64,000 bases of DNA from Planctomycetota bacterium (GCA_014584315.1 JACTNA010000033.1:30598-94597), one strand, 5' to 3'. Shown: positions 17,292-27,052, numbered from the stretch's first letter. The notes: generated from the sequence alone by a model not told the origin. Translations and numbers: made by a program.

Positions 17292-18595
17292 AGAACCTCC
17301 TCGCGCCGGCCCCAGATGCGCCGGCGCAGTTTTGCCCGCCGCCCCGAAGGCCCGTGTGCGAACACCATGCGCACCAGGTTACGGAATCCCGATTCGAGTT
17401 GCTCCACGCTCATCCGGTCGGGGCGGAACGCGACGTCGAAGAGCGTGCATGCCTCCCAGCCTCGGTCTCGGAGCAGGCGGCCCTCGCGCCCAAGCCGCAC
17501 TCGCAGGCCGGTGCCCGGGAAGGGCGTCTCGAGCGTGAGTTGCAGGTCGGCGAACGGGGCCTCGACGAGAAACTCGCCGAGCGCGTGCAGAGATTCAAAG
17601 TCCTCCCCGTCGCCGCCAACGACGAAGCAGCCGATGACCGCCACGCCGCGGTCCTGGATAGCCGCTACGGCGTCCATCACGCGGGACAGTGGCGCGGCTT
17701 TGGCGCCCATCCCGGCGTGGCGCGGCACGAGCGTCTCGACGCCGATGAGCACCTGCACGCATCCCGACGCGGCAAGTCGATCCAGCAGAGCGGGCCGCTC
17801 GCCGATGCGCCAGTCCGCCTCGGTGAACCACCGCACGCCCGCTCGCTCGAACGCGGCCAGCAGGGGCAGCGGGTCGCGCCGGCCCACGAAGGTATGGTCG
17901 TCCGCGAGCTCGATGGTCCGCGCCCCGTGCGCGCCGGTCAGCGCGCTCAGTTCCTGCTCGATCAGTTCGACCGGCTTCTCGCGGAACGGTCCGAGCAGCC
18001 TGCTCGCGCCGCAGAAATCGCACGCCAGCGGGCAGCCGCGGGCCGTCTGGATCGTGTACCGCGGGCGTGGACGGCCGTCCACCAGGTCGAATCGCGGCAC
18101 GGGCGCGCTGCACAGGTCGAACGGACGCGGAGCCTGATACAACGGACGCAGCCGGTCCGCCGCCGCGTCGCCCAGAAGGTCCGGCCACACCGGCTCGCCG
18201 TCACCAATCACGGCGGCGTCTGCGTGCTCGGCAACCTCGTGTGGCATCGCCGTCGCGTGCAGCCCGCCGATGACCACGCGAATGCCTTCGGCGCGCAGCG
18301 CGTCCGCGAGCACATAGGCATCGTTGATCGAGGGTGTCAGCGCGGAGATGGCGACCAGGTCCGGCCGGTCCAGCGCGAGCCGGTGCGCCAGCGCCCCAAC
18401 TCCCCCCTCGCACTCGTGCAGCGTCGTCTCCCACCCTTCGGGCGTGAGGGCGGCGAGCGTCAACAGGCCCAGAGGGGGGAGCGAGGCGATCGCCGTGGCG
18501 CGCGACGCCAGCGCGGGGAGCGACATCCCGAGTTCCAGCATCTCTCGCTCGCGGACGCGCAACCCGGACATCGACACCAGCGCGACATGCTTCAC
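17288..18595 (-). CDS. B12-binding domain radical SAM protein
   Basis: A 435-residue protein. The N-terminal 150 residues resemble a cobalamin-binding domain (LPPLGLLTLAALTPEGWETT, DLVAISALTPSINDAYVLAD, IRVVIGGLHATAMPHEVAEH). The radical SAM cluster motif is RGCPLACDFCGAS (CxxxCxxC) near residue 187, followed by IELADDHTFVGRRD and VQVLIGVETL. The family carries out methylations and rearrangements with adenosyl- or methylcobalamin. Translation starts at GTG with a TAACAA-like box a few nt upstream. It forms a two-gene unit with the membrane protein. The substrate is not predictable here. Confidence 0.85.
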   Translation of the reverse strand: MKHVALVSMSGLRVREREMLELGMSLPALASRATAIASLPPLGLLTLAALTPEGWETTLHECEGGVGALAHRLALDRPDLVAISALTPSINDAYVLADALRAEGIRVVIGGLHATAMPHEVAEHADAAVIGDGEPVWPDLLGDAAADRLRPLYQAPRPFDLCSAPVPRFDLVDGRPRPRYTIQTARGCPLACDFCGASRLLGPFREKPVELIEQELSALTGAHGARTIELADDHTFVGRRDPLPLLAAFERAGVRWFTEADWRIGERPALLDRLAASGCVQVLIGVETLVPRHAGMGAKAAPLSRVMDAVAAIQDRGVAVIGCFVVGGDGEDFESLHALGEFLVEAPFADLQLTLETPFPGTGLRVRLGREGRLLRDRGWEACTLFDVAFRPDRMSVEQLESGFRNLVRMVFAHGPSGRRAKLRRRIWGRREEVL

Positions 18596-18695
18596 TCACC
18601 CATTGTTACGATCGCTCGTGGGCTCGGTTTCGAGAAAAGCGATCGAACAGCGGGGCAGGTCTCTCCTGCCCAGCATCGACCGGCGCCCATTCCCC

Positions 18696-20798
18696 TCACC
18701 CCCGCACCCCCCGCCACACCGCCCCCAGCGCCAGCACCAGCAGCGGCAGGCCCGCCGCCAGTGCCCAGCGCAGGGCGAGCAGGTCGCCGCTCGTGAGCGG
18801 CCTGATCCGCGGCGTCGAGCGGGCTTCCGCGCTGCGCGCGATCAGCGACTCCTGCCCCGCCAGCCACCAGATCGACGCCTCCAGCAACTCGGCGTTGCCG
18901 GGGAAGGCGGGGACAAGCCGTCCCTCGGCCTCGCGCCGCTCGAACGCCACCTGATCGACGTGCCAGTTGTTCGAGCCGATCGCCACCAGCCGCAGCGGCC
19001 CGCGCTCGCACGCCGCCCCCACCAGCCACGGGCCGTCGCGGTGGTCGCGGGCCTCGTCGAAGACGGGCGGGTCGGGGAGGTACGGCCGCTGCGCCCGGGG
19101 CGTCTGCCACAGCCGCAGCCACTGCGACTCGCGCCACGCGCCACGCTCGGCGTCGAGGTGCATGAGATCGGTGACGGTCGCGCCCGCGCCGGCGTCGGTG
19201 CGCCGCAGCGCCACGGGCCAGACCAGCGCGACGCCGAGGTTCCGCACGGCCGCGGCGATCGGATGCTCGCCGCCGGTGGGGATGACGAGGTGGTCCGTGA
19301 GCACGACACGCCCCGTCGGCAGGGCCTCATCGCGCAGGATGGGCGTGCCGGAGAGCGCTTCGAGCCCGAACCGGGCGAGCACGGACGCGACCGGGTCCGG
19401 CTGGCCGTAGGTCGGCATGACGGACGGGTTCAGCGAGAGCAGGATCGGCATCCCGTCGTCGGCGAGTCGTTCGAGGGCGCGGCCGAGCGTGGCGGCGCGC
19501 TCCGCGCCGGGCTTGTCGCCCGGGCCGCGTGAGGACGCGCTGCTGTCCGGCGAGATGACGACGTAGACGACGGGGCGCTGGCCGATCCGGTCGCGGTCGG
19601 TCACGTGCGGCGGGTCGGGCTCGAGCACCGGCGCCCACTCGAGCACGTCGATGCCGCGCCGTTCGAGCCGCTCGATCGCGTGCGTGAAGACGGGGAGCGT
19701 GCGCGTGAAGCGGGTGGCCTCGCCGTGGACGATGACGACCACGGGCCGGGCCGGCTCGACGAGGGCGGCGAGCGCTCCCGCGACCAGTTCCTGCGCGCGG
19801 GCGCGGGTGTCCGCCCGGACCGCGCTCTCGCTCGGGGCCAGCAGCGAGGCGGCGTCCACCGCGGCGATCCCCCCCCCCGGCGGGCCGATCGCCAGCAACG
19901 CCTCCGCCGATTCGAGCGCACCCGCCACGCGCAGCACGCCGGGGCGGGGCAGGCGGCGCAGGGCGTCGGCCGTCGAGGCGGCGCGGTCGCGCAGCGGGGC
20001 GATCGCGCCGGCGATGGGGCGCGCGGCGTCCGCCGCGGCCTCGGGCGTGCCGCCGACCGCGAACCGCGCCGACTCCTGCGCAATCGCGCCCAGTTCAACG
20101 GCTCGCTCGGCGAGCGCGTCGGCGAGGAGCGGCGCGGCCTCGTCCGGGCGCGGCAGCGCGATGCCCCCCCCCTGCGGCGGCGCGATCGCCGCGCCCGCGC
20201 GGCGGGCCGCCTCGCGCAACTGCCGCGACGCGAGCCGCGCCACCGCCGACCGCTCCTCGAAGAACCGCCGGTTGCTCGCGTCCGCGTCGGACCCGGGCTC
20301 GACGAGCGAGGCGACGTGCGCCAGCGCGGGCGAGAGCGTCCCCTCGAGCCAGTCGGCCAACTCGCCAGCGAACGCGCCCGCCTCCGCGATGCGCGCCGAC
20401 TGCGATTCCAGGTCGGCCCGGTCGCGCTCGACCAGCCGGTCCACAAGCGCACGGTACTCCTCGACGCCGGTCGGCGAACCGGCGTCGATGCGCGTCACCC
20501 GCACCGCGTCGCCCTCGCGGCCCACCAGGTCCAGCACGTCGCCCACCGCGCGCCACGCCTGCGGGTCGGCGGACCGGCGGTCGGCGACCAGCACGATCTC
20601 GAAGCCCCCCCCCGCCTGCGCCGCGCGCCCGATCGCGCCCGAAAGCCGCGGCGCGAGCGACTGCTCGCCCCCCGCCGTCAGGTCCAGCCTCGCGTCGAAC
20701 CGCGCGGCCAGCAGCGCGGCGACGACCGCGACGGCGATCACCGCGAACGCCGTGGCGGCGGTGATCGAGGCCGGCCAGACTCGCCGTGCCGCGCTCAT
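18696..20798 (-). CDS. GldG-like ABC transporter auxiliary protein
   Basis: A 700-residue protein with an N-terminal membrane anchor (residues 11-31), a long helical periplasmic-type region, and a domain with RPVVVIVHGEATRFTRTLPV and NPIVY-like VVYVVISPDSS segments. A C-terminal membrane segment ends the protein (LRWALAAGLPLLVLALGAVW). Size, topology and position after an ABC ATPase and an ABC-2 permease match the GldG subunit of gliding-type ABC exporters. Two runs of 9-10 G in the coding strand encode Gly-Gly-Gly. It overlaps the permease gene by 4 bp. Confidence 0.7.
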   Translation of the reverse strand: MSAARRVWPASITAATAFAVIAVAVVAALLAARFDARLDLTAGGEQSLAPRLSGAIGRAAQAGGGFEIVLVADRRSADPQAWRAVGDVLDLVGREGDAVRVTRIDAGSPTGVEEYRALVDRLVERDRADLESQSARIAEAGAFAGELADWLEGTLSPALAHVASLVEPGSDADASNRRFFEERSAVARLASRQLREAARRAGAAIAPPQGGGIALPRPDEAAPLLADALAERAVELGAIAQESARFAVGGTPEAAADAARPIAGAIAPLRDRAASTADALRRLPRPGVLRVAGALESAEALLAIGPPGGGIAAVDAASLLAPSESAVRADTRARAQELVAGALAALVEPARPVVVIVHGEATRFTRTLPVFTHAIERLERRGIDVLEWAPVLEPDPPHVTDRDRIGQRPVVYVVISPDSSASSRGPGDKPGAERAATLGRALERLADDGMPILLSLNPSVMPTYGQPDPVASVLARFGLEALSGTPILRDEALPTGRVVLTDHLVIPTGGEHPIAAAVRNLGVALVWPVALRRTDAGAGATVTDLMHLDAERGAWRESQWLRLWQTPRAQRPYLPDPPVFDEARDHRDGPWLVGAACERGPLRLVAIGSNNWHVDQVAFERREAEGRLVPAFPGNAELLEASIWWLAGQESLIARSAEARSTPRIRPLTSGDLLALRWALAAGLPLLVLALGAVWRGVRG

Positions 20799-21517
20799 CG
20801 CCACCTCCTCGATTCGAGCGCGCCCCACGCGAGCGCGAGGAAGCACGCCGCGCCGCTGATGAAGAAGACCGTATCGCCCAGGCCGACGATGCCCTTCGCA
20901 AACTCGGCGACGCGCCGCTGGATCGACACGGCGTAGAACGCGCGCTGCGCCCAGTCCGGCACGAAGTCGAGCCGCGTCCCGCTCGCCAGCAGCAGCGCGA
21001 CCAGGAAGAAGAACGTCAGCAGGAACGCCAGCGTCTGGTTGCTTGTCAGCGCGGAGGCCAGCGTGCCCACGGCGAGGTACAGCCCGCCCAGCAGCACCAG
21101 GCTCAGGTAGCCGGCGACGATCGGCCCGACCTCCGGGCGCGGGTCGGCGACCGCCCAGAGCGTCGCCACGAACGCCAGCGTCGGCACGAGCACCGCGACC
21201 AGGAACGCCAGCGCGCCGAGGTACTTGCCCAGCACGACCTGCGCATCCGACACGGGCGAGGTTGCCAGCGATTCGAGCGTGCCCGAGCGGGCTTCCTCCG
21301 CGAACAGGCGCATCGAGATCGCCGGCGTCACGGGCAGCATGAGCCACGCCGACAATGCGAAGAAGTCCCGCATCGTCGCCACGCCGCCGGGCTGGAGCGT
21401 GCCCGCCGCGAACACAACCCCGGTGAGCGCGGCGTAGAGCGCGATGACGACCCACCCCACCGGCAGCCGGAAGAACGACCGGAACTCGCGCCCCGCGATG
21501 ACAGCCGAAGCGCTCAT
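20795..21517 (-). CDS. ABC-2 type transporter permease (GldF-like)
   Basis: A 240-residue integral membrane protein with six hydrophobic segments. The cytosolic motif FAEEARSGTLESLATSPVSD is typical of ABC-2 permeases, followed by VVLGKYLGALAFLVAVLVPT. The C-terminal VSIQRRVAEFAKGIVGLGD and a last membrane helix match GldF-like proteins. It overlaps the ATPase gene upstream and the GldG-like gene downstream by 4 bp each, a tightly coupled three-gene exporter. Confidence 0.88.
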   Translation of the reverse strand: MSASAVIAGREFRSFFRLPVGWVVIALYAALTGVVFAAGTLQPGGVATMRDFFALSAWLMLPVTPAISMRLFAEEARSGTLESLATSPVSDAQVVLGKYLGALAFLVAVLVPTLAFVATLWAVADPRPEVGPIVAGYLSLVLLGGLYLAVGTLASALTSNQTLAFLLTFFFLVALLLASGTRLDFVPDWAQRAFYAVSIQRRVAEFAKGIVGLGDTVFFISGAACFLALAWGALESRRWR

Positions 21518-22473
21518 GCCGCGTGCTCCCGCGCAGGATCGGCGGCGCGCAGCAGGCGCAGGAAGACGTCCTCCAGCGAGGCGTGCCGCGGCGAGAGTTC
21601 TCGAACCGCCACGCCCGCGCCCGCGAGCGCAGCCGCCATCGGCTCGCGCAGGTCCGGGGCGTCGGTCCCCGCCTCGACGGCCAGACGCCGCCACTGCCCC
21701 TCGGCGCGCTCCTCGCGCACCGCCGCCACGCCCATGACGGCCCGGAGGGCAGGCTCAGCCCTGCGGCCCTCGTCGCGGGCCTCGACGACGTAGCGGGCAG
21801 GCCCGCCGTGCCGGCGCACCAGTTCGGCGGGCGTGCCGTCGGCCAGCAGCGCGCCCCCGGCGATGATGAGGGCACGCGAGCAGAGCCGCTCGACTTCGCC
21901 CAACACGTGCGAACTGACGAGCACCGTGCGCGTGCGCCCGAGGTCGCGGATCAGTTCGCGCGTCTCGACCACCTGCGACGGGTCGAGCGCGCTCGTCGGC
22001 TCGTCGAGCACCAGGACCGGCGGGTCGTGCAGCAGGGCCGCCGCCAGCCCCACCCGCTGGCGGTACCCGCGCGAGAGATGCCCGATGCGGCGTGTGCGCA
22101 CCGCCTCGACGCGGCATCGCTCCATCGCCGCGCCGATCGCGCGGGCACGGTCGCGCGGGGCGATGCCGAACAACTTCGCGCGGTAGCGCAGGAACCCGAC
22201 GACGCTCATCTCGGGGTAGAGGGGCGCGGCTTCCGGGAGGTAGCCGAGATGCCGGCGCGCCTCGAGCGACGCCCGGCGCATGTCGAAGCCGGCGACCTCG
22301 ACGATCCCCGCGTCCGCGGGCAGGAAGCCCGTGATGATGCGGATCGTCGTGGACTTGCCCGCGCCGTTCGGCCCGAGGAGGCCCGCCACCTGCCCCGGCT
22401 CGACCGTGAACGACACGCCGCGGACGGCGCGGACCCGCCCGAAGGACTTGGCGATGCCGGCGGCCTTGATCAT
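21514..22473 (-). CDS. ABC transporter ATP-binding protein (GldA-like)
   Basis: A 319-residue ATPase. Walker A is GLLGPNGAGKSTT, the signature region is HLSRGYRQRVGLAAALLHDP, Walker B is VLVLDEPTSALDP, and the switch is VLVSSHVLGEVE. The C-terminal 90 residues are the helper domain seen in ABC-2 exporters, ending HASLEDVFLRLLRAADP. It energises the permease and GldG-like subunits encoded downstream. The exported substrate is unknown; related complexes serve gliding motility or copper and polysaccharide export. Confidence 0.92.
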   Translation of the reverse strand: MIKAAGIAKSFGRVRAVRGVSFTVEPGQVAGLLGPNGAGKSTTIRIITGFLPADAGIVEVAGFDMRRASLEARRHLGYLPEAAPLYPEMSVVGFLRYRAKLFGIAPRDRARAIGAAMERCRVEAVRTRRIGHLSRGYRQRVGLAAALLHDPPVLVLDEPTSALDPSQVVETRELIRDLGRTRTVLVSSHVLGEVERLCSRALIIAGGALLADGTPAELVRRHGGPARYVVEARDEGRRAEPALRAVMGVAAVREERAEGQWRRLAVEAGTDAPDLREPMAAALAGAGVAVRELSPRHASLEDVFLRLLRAADPAREHAA

Positions 22474-22600
22474 GCAGGGGCACAGTAGCGGGGCCGGGCG
22501 AGCCGATGTCAAGGGGGCGGCCCGCGCGGCGGGTTGGGCGGATGGTCGGTGCCGCGGCCCTAGACTTCGTCGGGGTCCGCGAGGGAGGCACGCGCACGCG

Positions 22601-24307
22601 ATGACGCCCGGGCGTCCGAAGTTGCTCATCGTCGGCGGTCCGAATGTTCCGGCCGAGGAACTCCGGGCTGCGCTCGGCGATCGGTACGACGTAACAGAGA
22701 GCGGCCCGGGCGGGGCGGCCGAGGCCATCCGCGAGGGAGGGGTCGAGGCGTTGCTCGCGGACGCCGGGTCGCTCAGCCCCGTCAGCGCGGACCTCTCGGC
22801 CGCGCCCGCGATCGCGCTCCTCGACTCGATCGGCGATGCGCTCTGTCTCGCCCGCGAGGACGGGAGCGTGGTGTGGGCCAACGAACGGTTCCGCTCGCTC
22901 GACGGCCCGGCGCAGGCCGAGATCGCCGGCGTGTGCGCGGCGGCGTCGCGGGTCTTCGCCGAGGCGCGGGGGCGGAACAAGGACGACGGCCAGCCGCCCA
23001 CCTGCAAGTTCGACGTGCTCGCGGACCAGGGGCGGCGCGTGCTCGAGGTCTTCGTCACGCGGGTGGACCTCGGGGGCGAGGCCGGGCACGTCGCCGCGGT
23101 CGGGCGGGACGTGACCGCGATCCGTCGCACGCAGCAGAAGATGGACGCCATCGACCGCGCGGGGAGCGAACTGGTCGGCTTCGAGGCCGACTCGGTCCGC
23201 CAGATGAACGCCATCGAGCGGCTGCGGCTTCTGGAGCACAAGATCGTCCGCACCGGGCGCGAACTGCTGCACTTCGACAACTTCGCGATCCGCCTGATCG
23301 ACGAGCGCACGCGCAAACTCGAGATGGTCATATGCTCAGGCATCCCGCCCGAGGTCGCCGACTTCGACCTGTACCCGGAACTGGAAGGGAGCGGGATCAG
23401 CGGGTACGTCGCCGCGACGGGGCGCAGTTACGTCTGCAAGGACACCGAGACCGACGAGAAGTTCCTGCCGGGTCTGGCGGGCGCGCGCAGTTCGCTCACC
23501 GTCCCGCTCCGCCTGCACGACAAGGTCATCGGCATCTGGGACATCGAGAGCCAGAAGCCGGGCGCGTTCACCGACGAGGACCGGCAGTTCGGCGAGATCT
23601 TCGCCCGCTACATCGCCATCGCCCTGCACATGCTCGACCTCCTCGTGGTCGAGCGCAGCGCGGTCAACCAGTCCGTCAGCGGGCGCGTCGAGGGCGAACT
23701 GCGCGAGTGCCTCGAGGACATCATCTCCGAGGCCGAGTGGCTCAGCGGCTTCGCCGCCCGCGACCCCGAGACCGCCAGCCACGTCGCCCGCATCAAGGCC
23801 GACGTCGAGAAGATCCGCGCCCGCGTGCGCAACGTCGCCGCGGGCCCCCAGACGCTGCTCGGCGCGGAGCGGGCGCTCGCGGTGCGCGAGAAGGACCCCG
23901 CCCTCGTCGGCAAGCGCGTGCTCGTGGCCGACGACGAGCCGAAGATCAGGCGCATCATCCGCGACGTGCTGCGCAACCGCGGCGCGACCGTCACCGTCTG
24001 CGAGAACGGCGCCGAGGCGATCGAGCGCCTCCTGGCGTGCGCACGGGGCGAGGAGCCGCCCTTCGACCTCGTCCTCTCCGACATCAAGATGCCCGACCGC
24101 AACGGGTACGAGGTCTTCAACACGGCGCGGACAGCCCTGCCCGGCGTCCCCGTGATCCTCATGACCGGCTTCGGCTACGACCCCCATCACTCGATCGTCC
24201 GCGCGAGCCAGGAGGGCCTCCAGAGCGTGCTCTTTAAGCCGTTCCAGATCGAACGGCTCATCGACGAGGCACGCAAGGCCGTAACGGGCGGGGGCGGAAC
24301 GCCCTGA
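22601..24307 (+). CDS. PAS-GAF-receiver signalling protein
   Basis: A 568-residue soluble protein. The order is a diverged N-terminal alpha/beta region (1-60), a PAS-like domain (about 70-175, DSIGDALCLAREDGSVVWAN), a GAF domain (about 200-350, LHFDNFAIRLIDERTRKLEM and GISGYVAATGRSYVCKD), a helical linker, and a C-terminal receiver domain (about 440-565). The receiver has the phospho-acceptor Asp494 in LVLSDIKMPDRNGYE and a conserved Lys near LFKPFQ. There is no kinase or DNA-binding domain, so it probably senses a ligand and is regulated by phosphorylation from an unlinked kinase. The start has GAGGGAGG about 12 nt upstream, and TAGACT at 22561-22566 is the likely -10. Confidence 0.85.
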   Translation: MTPGRPKLLIVGGPNVPAEELRAALGDRYDVTESGPGGAAEAIREGGVEALLADAGSLSPVSADLSAAPAIALLDSIGDALCLAREDGSVVWANERFRSLDGPAQAEIAGVCAAASRVFAEARGRNKDDGQPPTCKFDVLADQGRRVLEVFVTRVDLGGEAGHVAAVGRDVTAIRRTQQKMDAIDRAGSELVGFEADSVRQMNAIERLRLLEHKIVRTGRELLHFDNFAIRLIDERTRKLEMVICSGIPPEVADFDLYPELEGSGISGYVAATGRSYVCKDTETDEKFLPGLAGARSSLTVPLRLHDKVIGIWDIESQKPGAFTDEDRQFGEIFARYIAIALHMLDLLVVERSAVNQSVSGRVEGELRECLEDIISEAEWLSGFAARDPETASHVARIKADVEKIRARVRNVAAGPQTLLGAERALAVREKDPALVGKRVLVADDEPKIRRIIRDVLRNRGATVTVCENGAEAIERLLACARGEEPPFDLVLSDIKMPDRNGYEVFNTARTALPGVPVILMTGFGYDPHHSIVRASQEGLQSVLFKPFQIERLIDEARKAVTGGGGTP

Positions 24308-24319
24308 CCGCGCCCACGT

Positions 24320-25534
24320 TCACCCGTGCGCCGCGTGCGCGTGCAGCGCCCGGATGCGCGCGAGGTAGGCGTCCGTCGGCTCGATGTTCCGCCTCGCCAT
24401 CACCGCCTGCACGACCTCGAGGAACTTCGGAAGCCGGTACAGACGCTCGCCGTCGTCCGTCGCCCACGCGAACGGACGGACGCACCCGACGACCGGCCGG
24501 CCCGCCGCCCACATCGTGCCCAGGTGCACCACCGCCCCCGTCATGATGCGCGTGCCGATCGCCGTCTTCACGTGGTCGCCGATCATCGCGCCAAGGAACG
24601 TCTCCCCCGTGCGCTCGTTCGGACCGGCGGGGTCGGCGCGGGCGATGACCTCGGCGTAGGTGTTCAGCAGGTTCGAGTTCGTCGTCCCAGCCCCGAGATT
24701 CACCCACTCCCCGACCCACGAGTCGCCCAGAAACCCTTCGTGCACCTTGTTTGCGTAGCCCTGGAACACGACGCCCGCGACCTCGCCCCCCACGCGGCAG
24801 CACCGGCCCACGCAGGTGTGCGCCCGCAGCACGGCGTGCTCCACCACGCGCGACTCCGGCCCGACATAGCACGGCCCGACGATCACCGCGCCCGGGCGGA
24901 CGATCGCCCCCGCGCCGATGGTGATGCGCCCTCCCTCCGCGTCCAGCACCGCGCCGGGCAGGACTTCCGCGTCCGGATCGATCTGCACGCCGGACGGATC
25001 GCCCAGCACCGTTACGCCCCCCGGCACATCGCGGCGGCGCGCATCGCGGGCGAGCAGATCGAGGTCGAACTCCACCGCCTGATCGCGCACGGCCCGGAAG
25101 TGCCAAGGGCGGCTGAGCAACACCGATTCGTCCAGCTCCACCCGCTCCGCGCCCGCATCGTCGCCCTCCAGCAAGGCCCGGGCCGCGTCCGGCGCGAGCA
25201 GCGCGGCCACCACATCCCCGCTCGCCGACTCCACGAGCGCCTGCCCTTCGCGCAGCGACGCGAGTTGCTGCGGCGGCATGGGGCACCGCCCGTTGACGAG
25301 CAGCAGAGGCCCGCCGCCCCGCTCGGGCAGGCGGTTGATCGGCAGGTCGTGCCGCTCGCCGGTCAGGGCCTCGAGTTCGGGGGGCACGAAGAGCGCGACG
25401 ACGCGAAGGTCCAGCGCGGCCGTCACGCGGTGCAGCGTGCTCAGCGGCCCGAGACGCACGTCGAAGACGGGGCGCAGCCCGGTGAGCGGCTCGAGCCGGG
25501 CGCGGGCGTCGTCGAAAAAGACGGCGGAACGCAT
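24320..25534 (-). CDS. GlmU-like sugar-phosphate nucleotidyltransferase
   Basis: A 404-residue protein. The N-terminal half (MRSAVFFDDARARLEPLTGL, VVALFVPPELEALTGERHDL) matches the GLMUC_N-type domain rather than a complete nucleotidyltransferase fold. The C-terminal half is a left-handed beta-helix of hexapeptide repeats (ITIGAGAIVRPGAVIVGPCY, GEWVNLGAGTTNSNL). The family is annotated as a putative sugar nucleotidylyl or acyltransferase. It follows mreD by 35 bp, so a role in envelope or peptidoglycan precursor metabolism is plausible, but it also has its own -10 box. Confidence 0.8.
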   Translation of the reverse strand: MRSAVFFDDARARLEPLTGLRPVFDVRLGPLSTLHRVTAALDLRVVALFVPPELEALTGERHDLPINRLPERGGGPLLLVNGRCPMPPQQLASLREGQALVESASGDVVAALLAPDAARALLEGDDAGAERVELDESVLLSRPWHFRAVRDQAVEFDLDLLARDARRRDVPGGVTVLGDPSGVQIDPDAEVLPGAVLDAEGGRITIGAGAIVRPGAVIVGPCYVGPESRVVEHAVLRAHTCVGRCCRVGGEVAGVVFQGYANKVHEGFLGDSWVGEWVNLGAGTTNSNLLNTYAEVIARADPAGPNERTGETFLGAMIGDHVKTAIGTRIMTGAVVHLGTMWAAGRPVVGCVRPFAWATDDGERLYRLPKFLEVVQAVMARRNIEPTDAYLARIRALHAHAAHG

Positions 25535-25540
25535 GGATCG

Positions 25541-25546
25541 AGTGTA
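25541..25546 (-). promoter_or_regulatory. -10 element for the GlmU-like gene
   Basis: TACACT on the minus strand ends 6 nt before the ATG at 25534. The transcript would be leaderless and independent of the mre operon. Confidence 0.45.
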
Positions 25547-25569
25547 CCGGCCGCGGCCGAGCGGGTCGC

Positions 25570-26139
25570 TCAGGCCCGCCGGGCGATCCTGCGGTGGGTC
25601 GCCTGCTGCTGGAAGCCGAAGACCGGCGTCAACGGGATCAGCAGGAGCGAGAGGGCGAGGCCGGCGACGCCGGTGTAGGCCGACGCCCCGAGACGGACCA
25701 GCAGTTCCGGGGCGGGGGCGAACCCGATCGGATCGCCGTAGAGCGTGCGCACCGTCATCGCGGCCACGACAACGACGTGGGCGACGGCCGCGGCGAGCAT
25801 CGACATGACGGCCATGGTGAGCGGGTTGCCCCGGATGAGCACCCCCCGCAGGGCGAGGACGAGTTGCCCGCCGAGGAGGTAGCCCAGCGCGTACGGGCCG
25901 AGGATGGTGGCCGCACCGCCGCCGGTGATCGGGTGCCGCCAGGTGAGATCGACCAGCAGCCCGCACGCGATGCACGCCCAGAGCGCGACGCGGTGCGGCG
26001 CCCACAGGCACACGAAGACCGCGAGCGGCAGCATGAAACTCGGCGCCAGGGCTTCGGGGCCGAGCCGCAGCGCTGGGCGCAGGCCGAGTTCGAGGCCGAG
26101 GGCGAACCACGCCGCGATGGCGAGGGTGAGCCAGTTCAC
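25570..26139 (-). CDS. mreD: Rod-shape-determining protein MreD-like
   Basis: A 189-residue protein with about five hydrophobic segments (LTLAIAAWFALGLELGLRPA, PLAVFVCLWAPHRVALWACI, LGYLLGGQLVLALRGVLI, MSMLAAAVAHVVVVAAMTV, VAGLALSLLLIPLTPV). MreD is poorly conserved in sequence, so the assignment rests on topology, size and its place directly after mreC. The GTG start overlaps the mreC stop codon by 4 bp. It should act with MreC and MreB in lateral wall synthesis. Confidence 0.78.
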   Translation of the reverse strand: MNWLTLAIAAWFALGLELGLRPALRLGPEALAPSFMLPLAVFVCLWAPHRVALWACIACGLLVDLTWRHPITGGGAATILGPYALGYLLGGQLVLALRGVLIRGNPLTMAVMSMLAAAVAHVVVVAAMTVRTLYGDPIGFAPAPELLVRLGASAYTGVAGLALSLLLIPLTPVFGFQQQATHRRIARRA

Positions 26140-27023
26140 GGGCCGCCCCCTTCCTCGCCCGTCTCCTGCAGGATGCGCAGCACGACCTCGCTCACGCGTT
26201 CGAGGCGGACGGTCGGGCGCACGGTGATGACGCGCCGCAGCGGCGCATCCGGCGCAGGCTCGACGCGCTCCACCTGCCCGATGACGAGCATCTGTGCGCT
26301 CGGCGGCCACACGGGATCGGAAAGACGCACGAGTTGCCCCGGCTCGACCTCGGGAACCGGCCTCCCCTCGGGCGACGAGGGGTACTCGGCGTCGCCCCGG
26401 AGGGTGCCGTCGCCGACCGGGGCGAGCCGGCAGAGCAGGCCCCCATCGTCGGAGACCATGACGGTGCCGATGATCGATCCGGCTTCGGGGGCGGTGATCG
26501 GGCGGACGTAGCAGAGGCGCTCGGCGGCGCGATCGACGCGCCCGAGCAGTTGCACGCCCGCGACCGTGGCGACCGTGTTGCGCTCGACGCCGTGGCGACG
26601 CCCGGCCCGCACGGTGAGCAACGGGCTGGAGAGATCGCTCGACGCGCCGACGACCGACGCCGTGTACAGCCGAAGCGGCAGTTCGGGGTTCAGCGCGATG
26701 CCGCCCTGGAGTTGGCGGACGAGTTCGCGCAACCGCGCGTTCTCGTCGCGCATCCGGTGATAGAGCGCGGCGTAGTGGTCCCGCTGCTGCTCGAGTTCCG
26801 CGACCTGCTCCGGCGGCGAGCCGCCCGTCCGCGCCGGTGCGACCCACGCGGCCAGTGCGCGCAGCGGCTGGCTCACCGGCGCGGCGACGACGGCCGACAG
26901 GTCCGCGAACCAGCCCGCGAACGCCATGAACCGCACCGGCACCAGCGCCAGCACGACGAGCGCGGCGATCGTGATCGGCAGGAGCCGGCGCGAGGCGGCG
27001 GTCTGGCCCGGGCGTCGTCCCAT
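26136..27023 (-). CDS. mreC: Rod-shape-determining protein MreC
   Basis: A 295-residue protein with an N-terminal membrane anchor (residues 15-35), a coiled-coil (about 70-105, QVAELEQQRDHYAALYHRM) and the beta-barrel MreC periplasmic domain. The domain contains ASVVGASSDLSSPLLTVRAG, RHGVERNTVATVAGVQLLGR and a C-terminal VRLSDPVWPPSAQMLVIGQV. MreC scaffolds the elongasome in the periplasm. It follows mreB by 29 bp. Confidence 0.9.
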   Translation of the reverse strand: MGRRPGQTAASRRLLPITIAALVVLALVPVRFMAFAGWFADLSAVVAAPVSQPLRALAAWVAPARTGGSPPEQVAELEQQRDHYAALYHRMRDENARLRELVRQLQGGIALNPELPLRLYTASVVGASSDLSSPLLTVRAGRRHGVERNTVATVAGVQLLGRVDRAAERLCYVRPITAPEAGSIIGTVMVSDDGGLLCRLAPVGDGTLRGDAEYPSSPEGRPVPEVEPGQLVRLSDPVWPPSAQMLVIGQVERVEPAPDAPLRRVITVRPTVRLERVSEVVLRILQETGEEGGGP

Positions 27024-27052
27024 CGCGTCAGCCGCCCGACGAAGAGGGCGGA

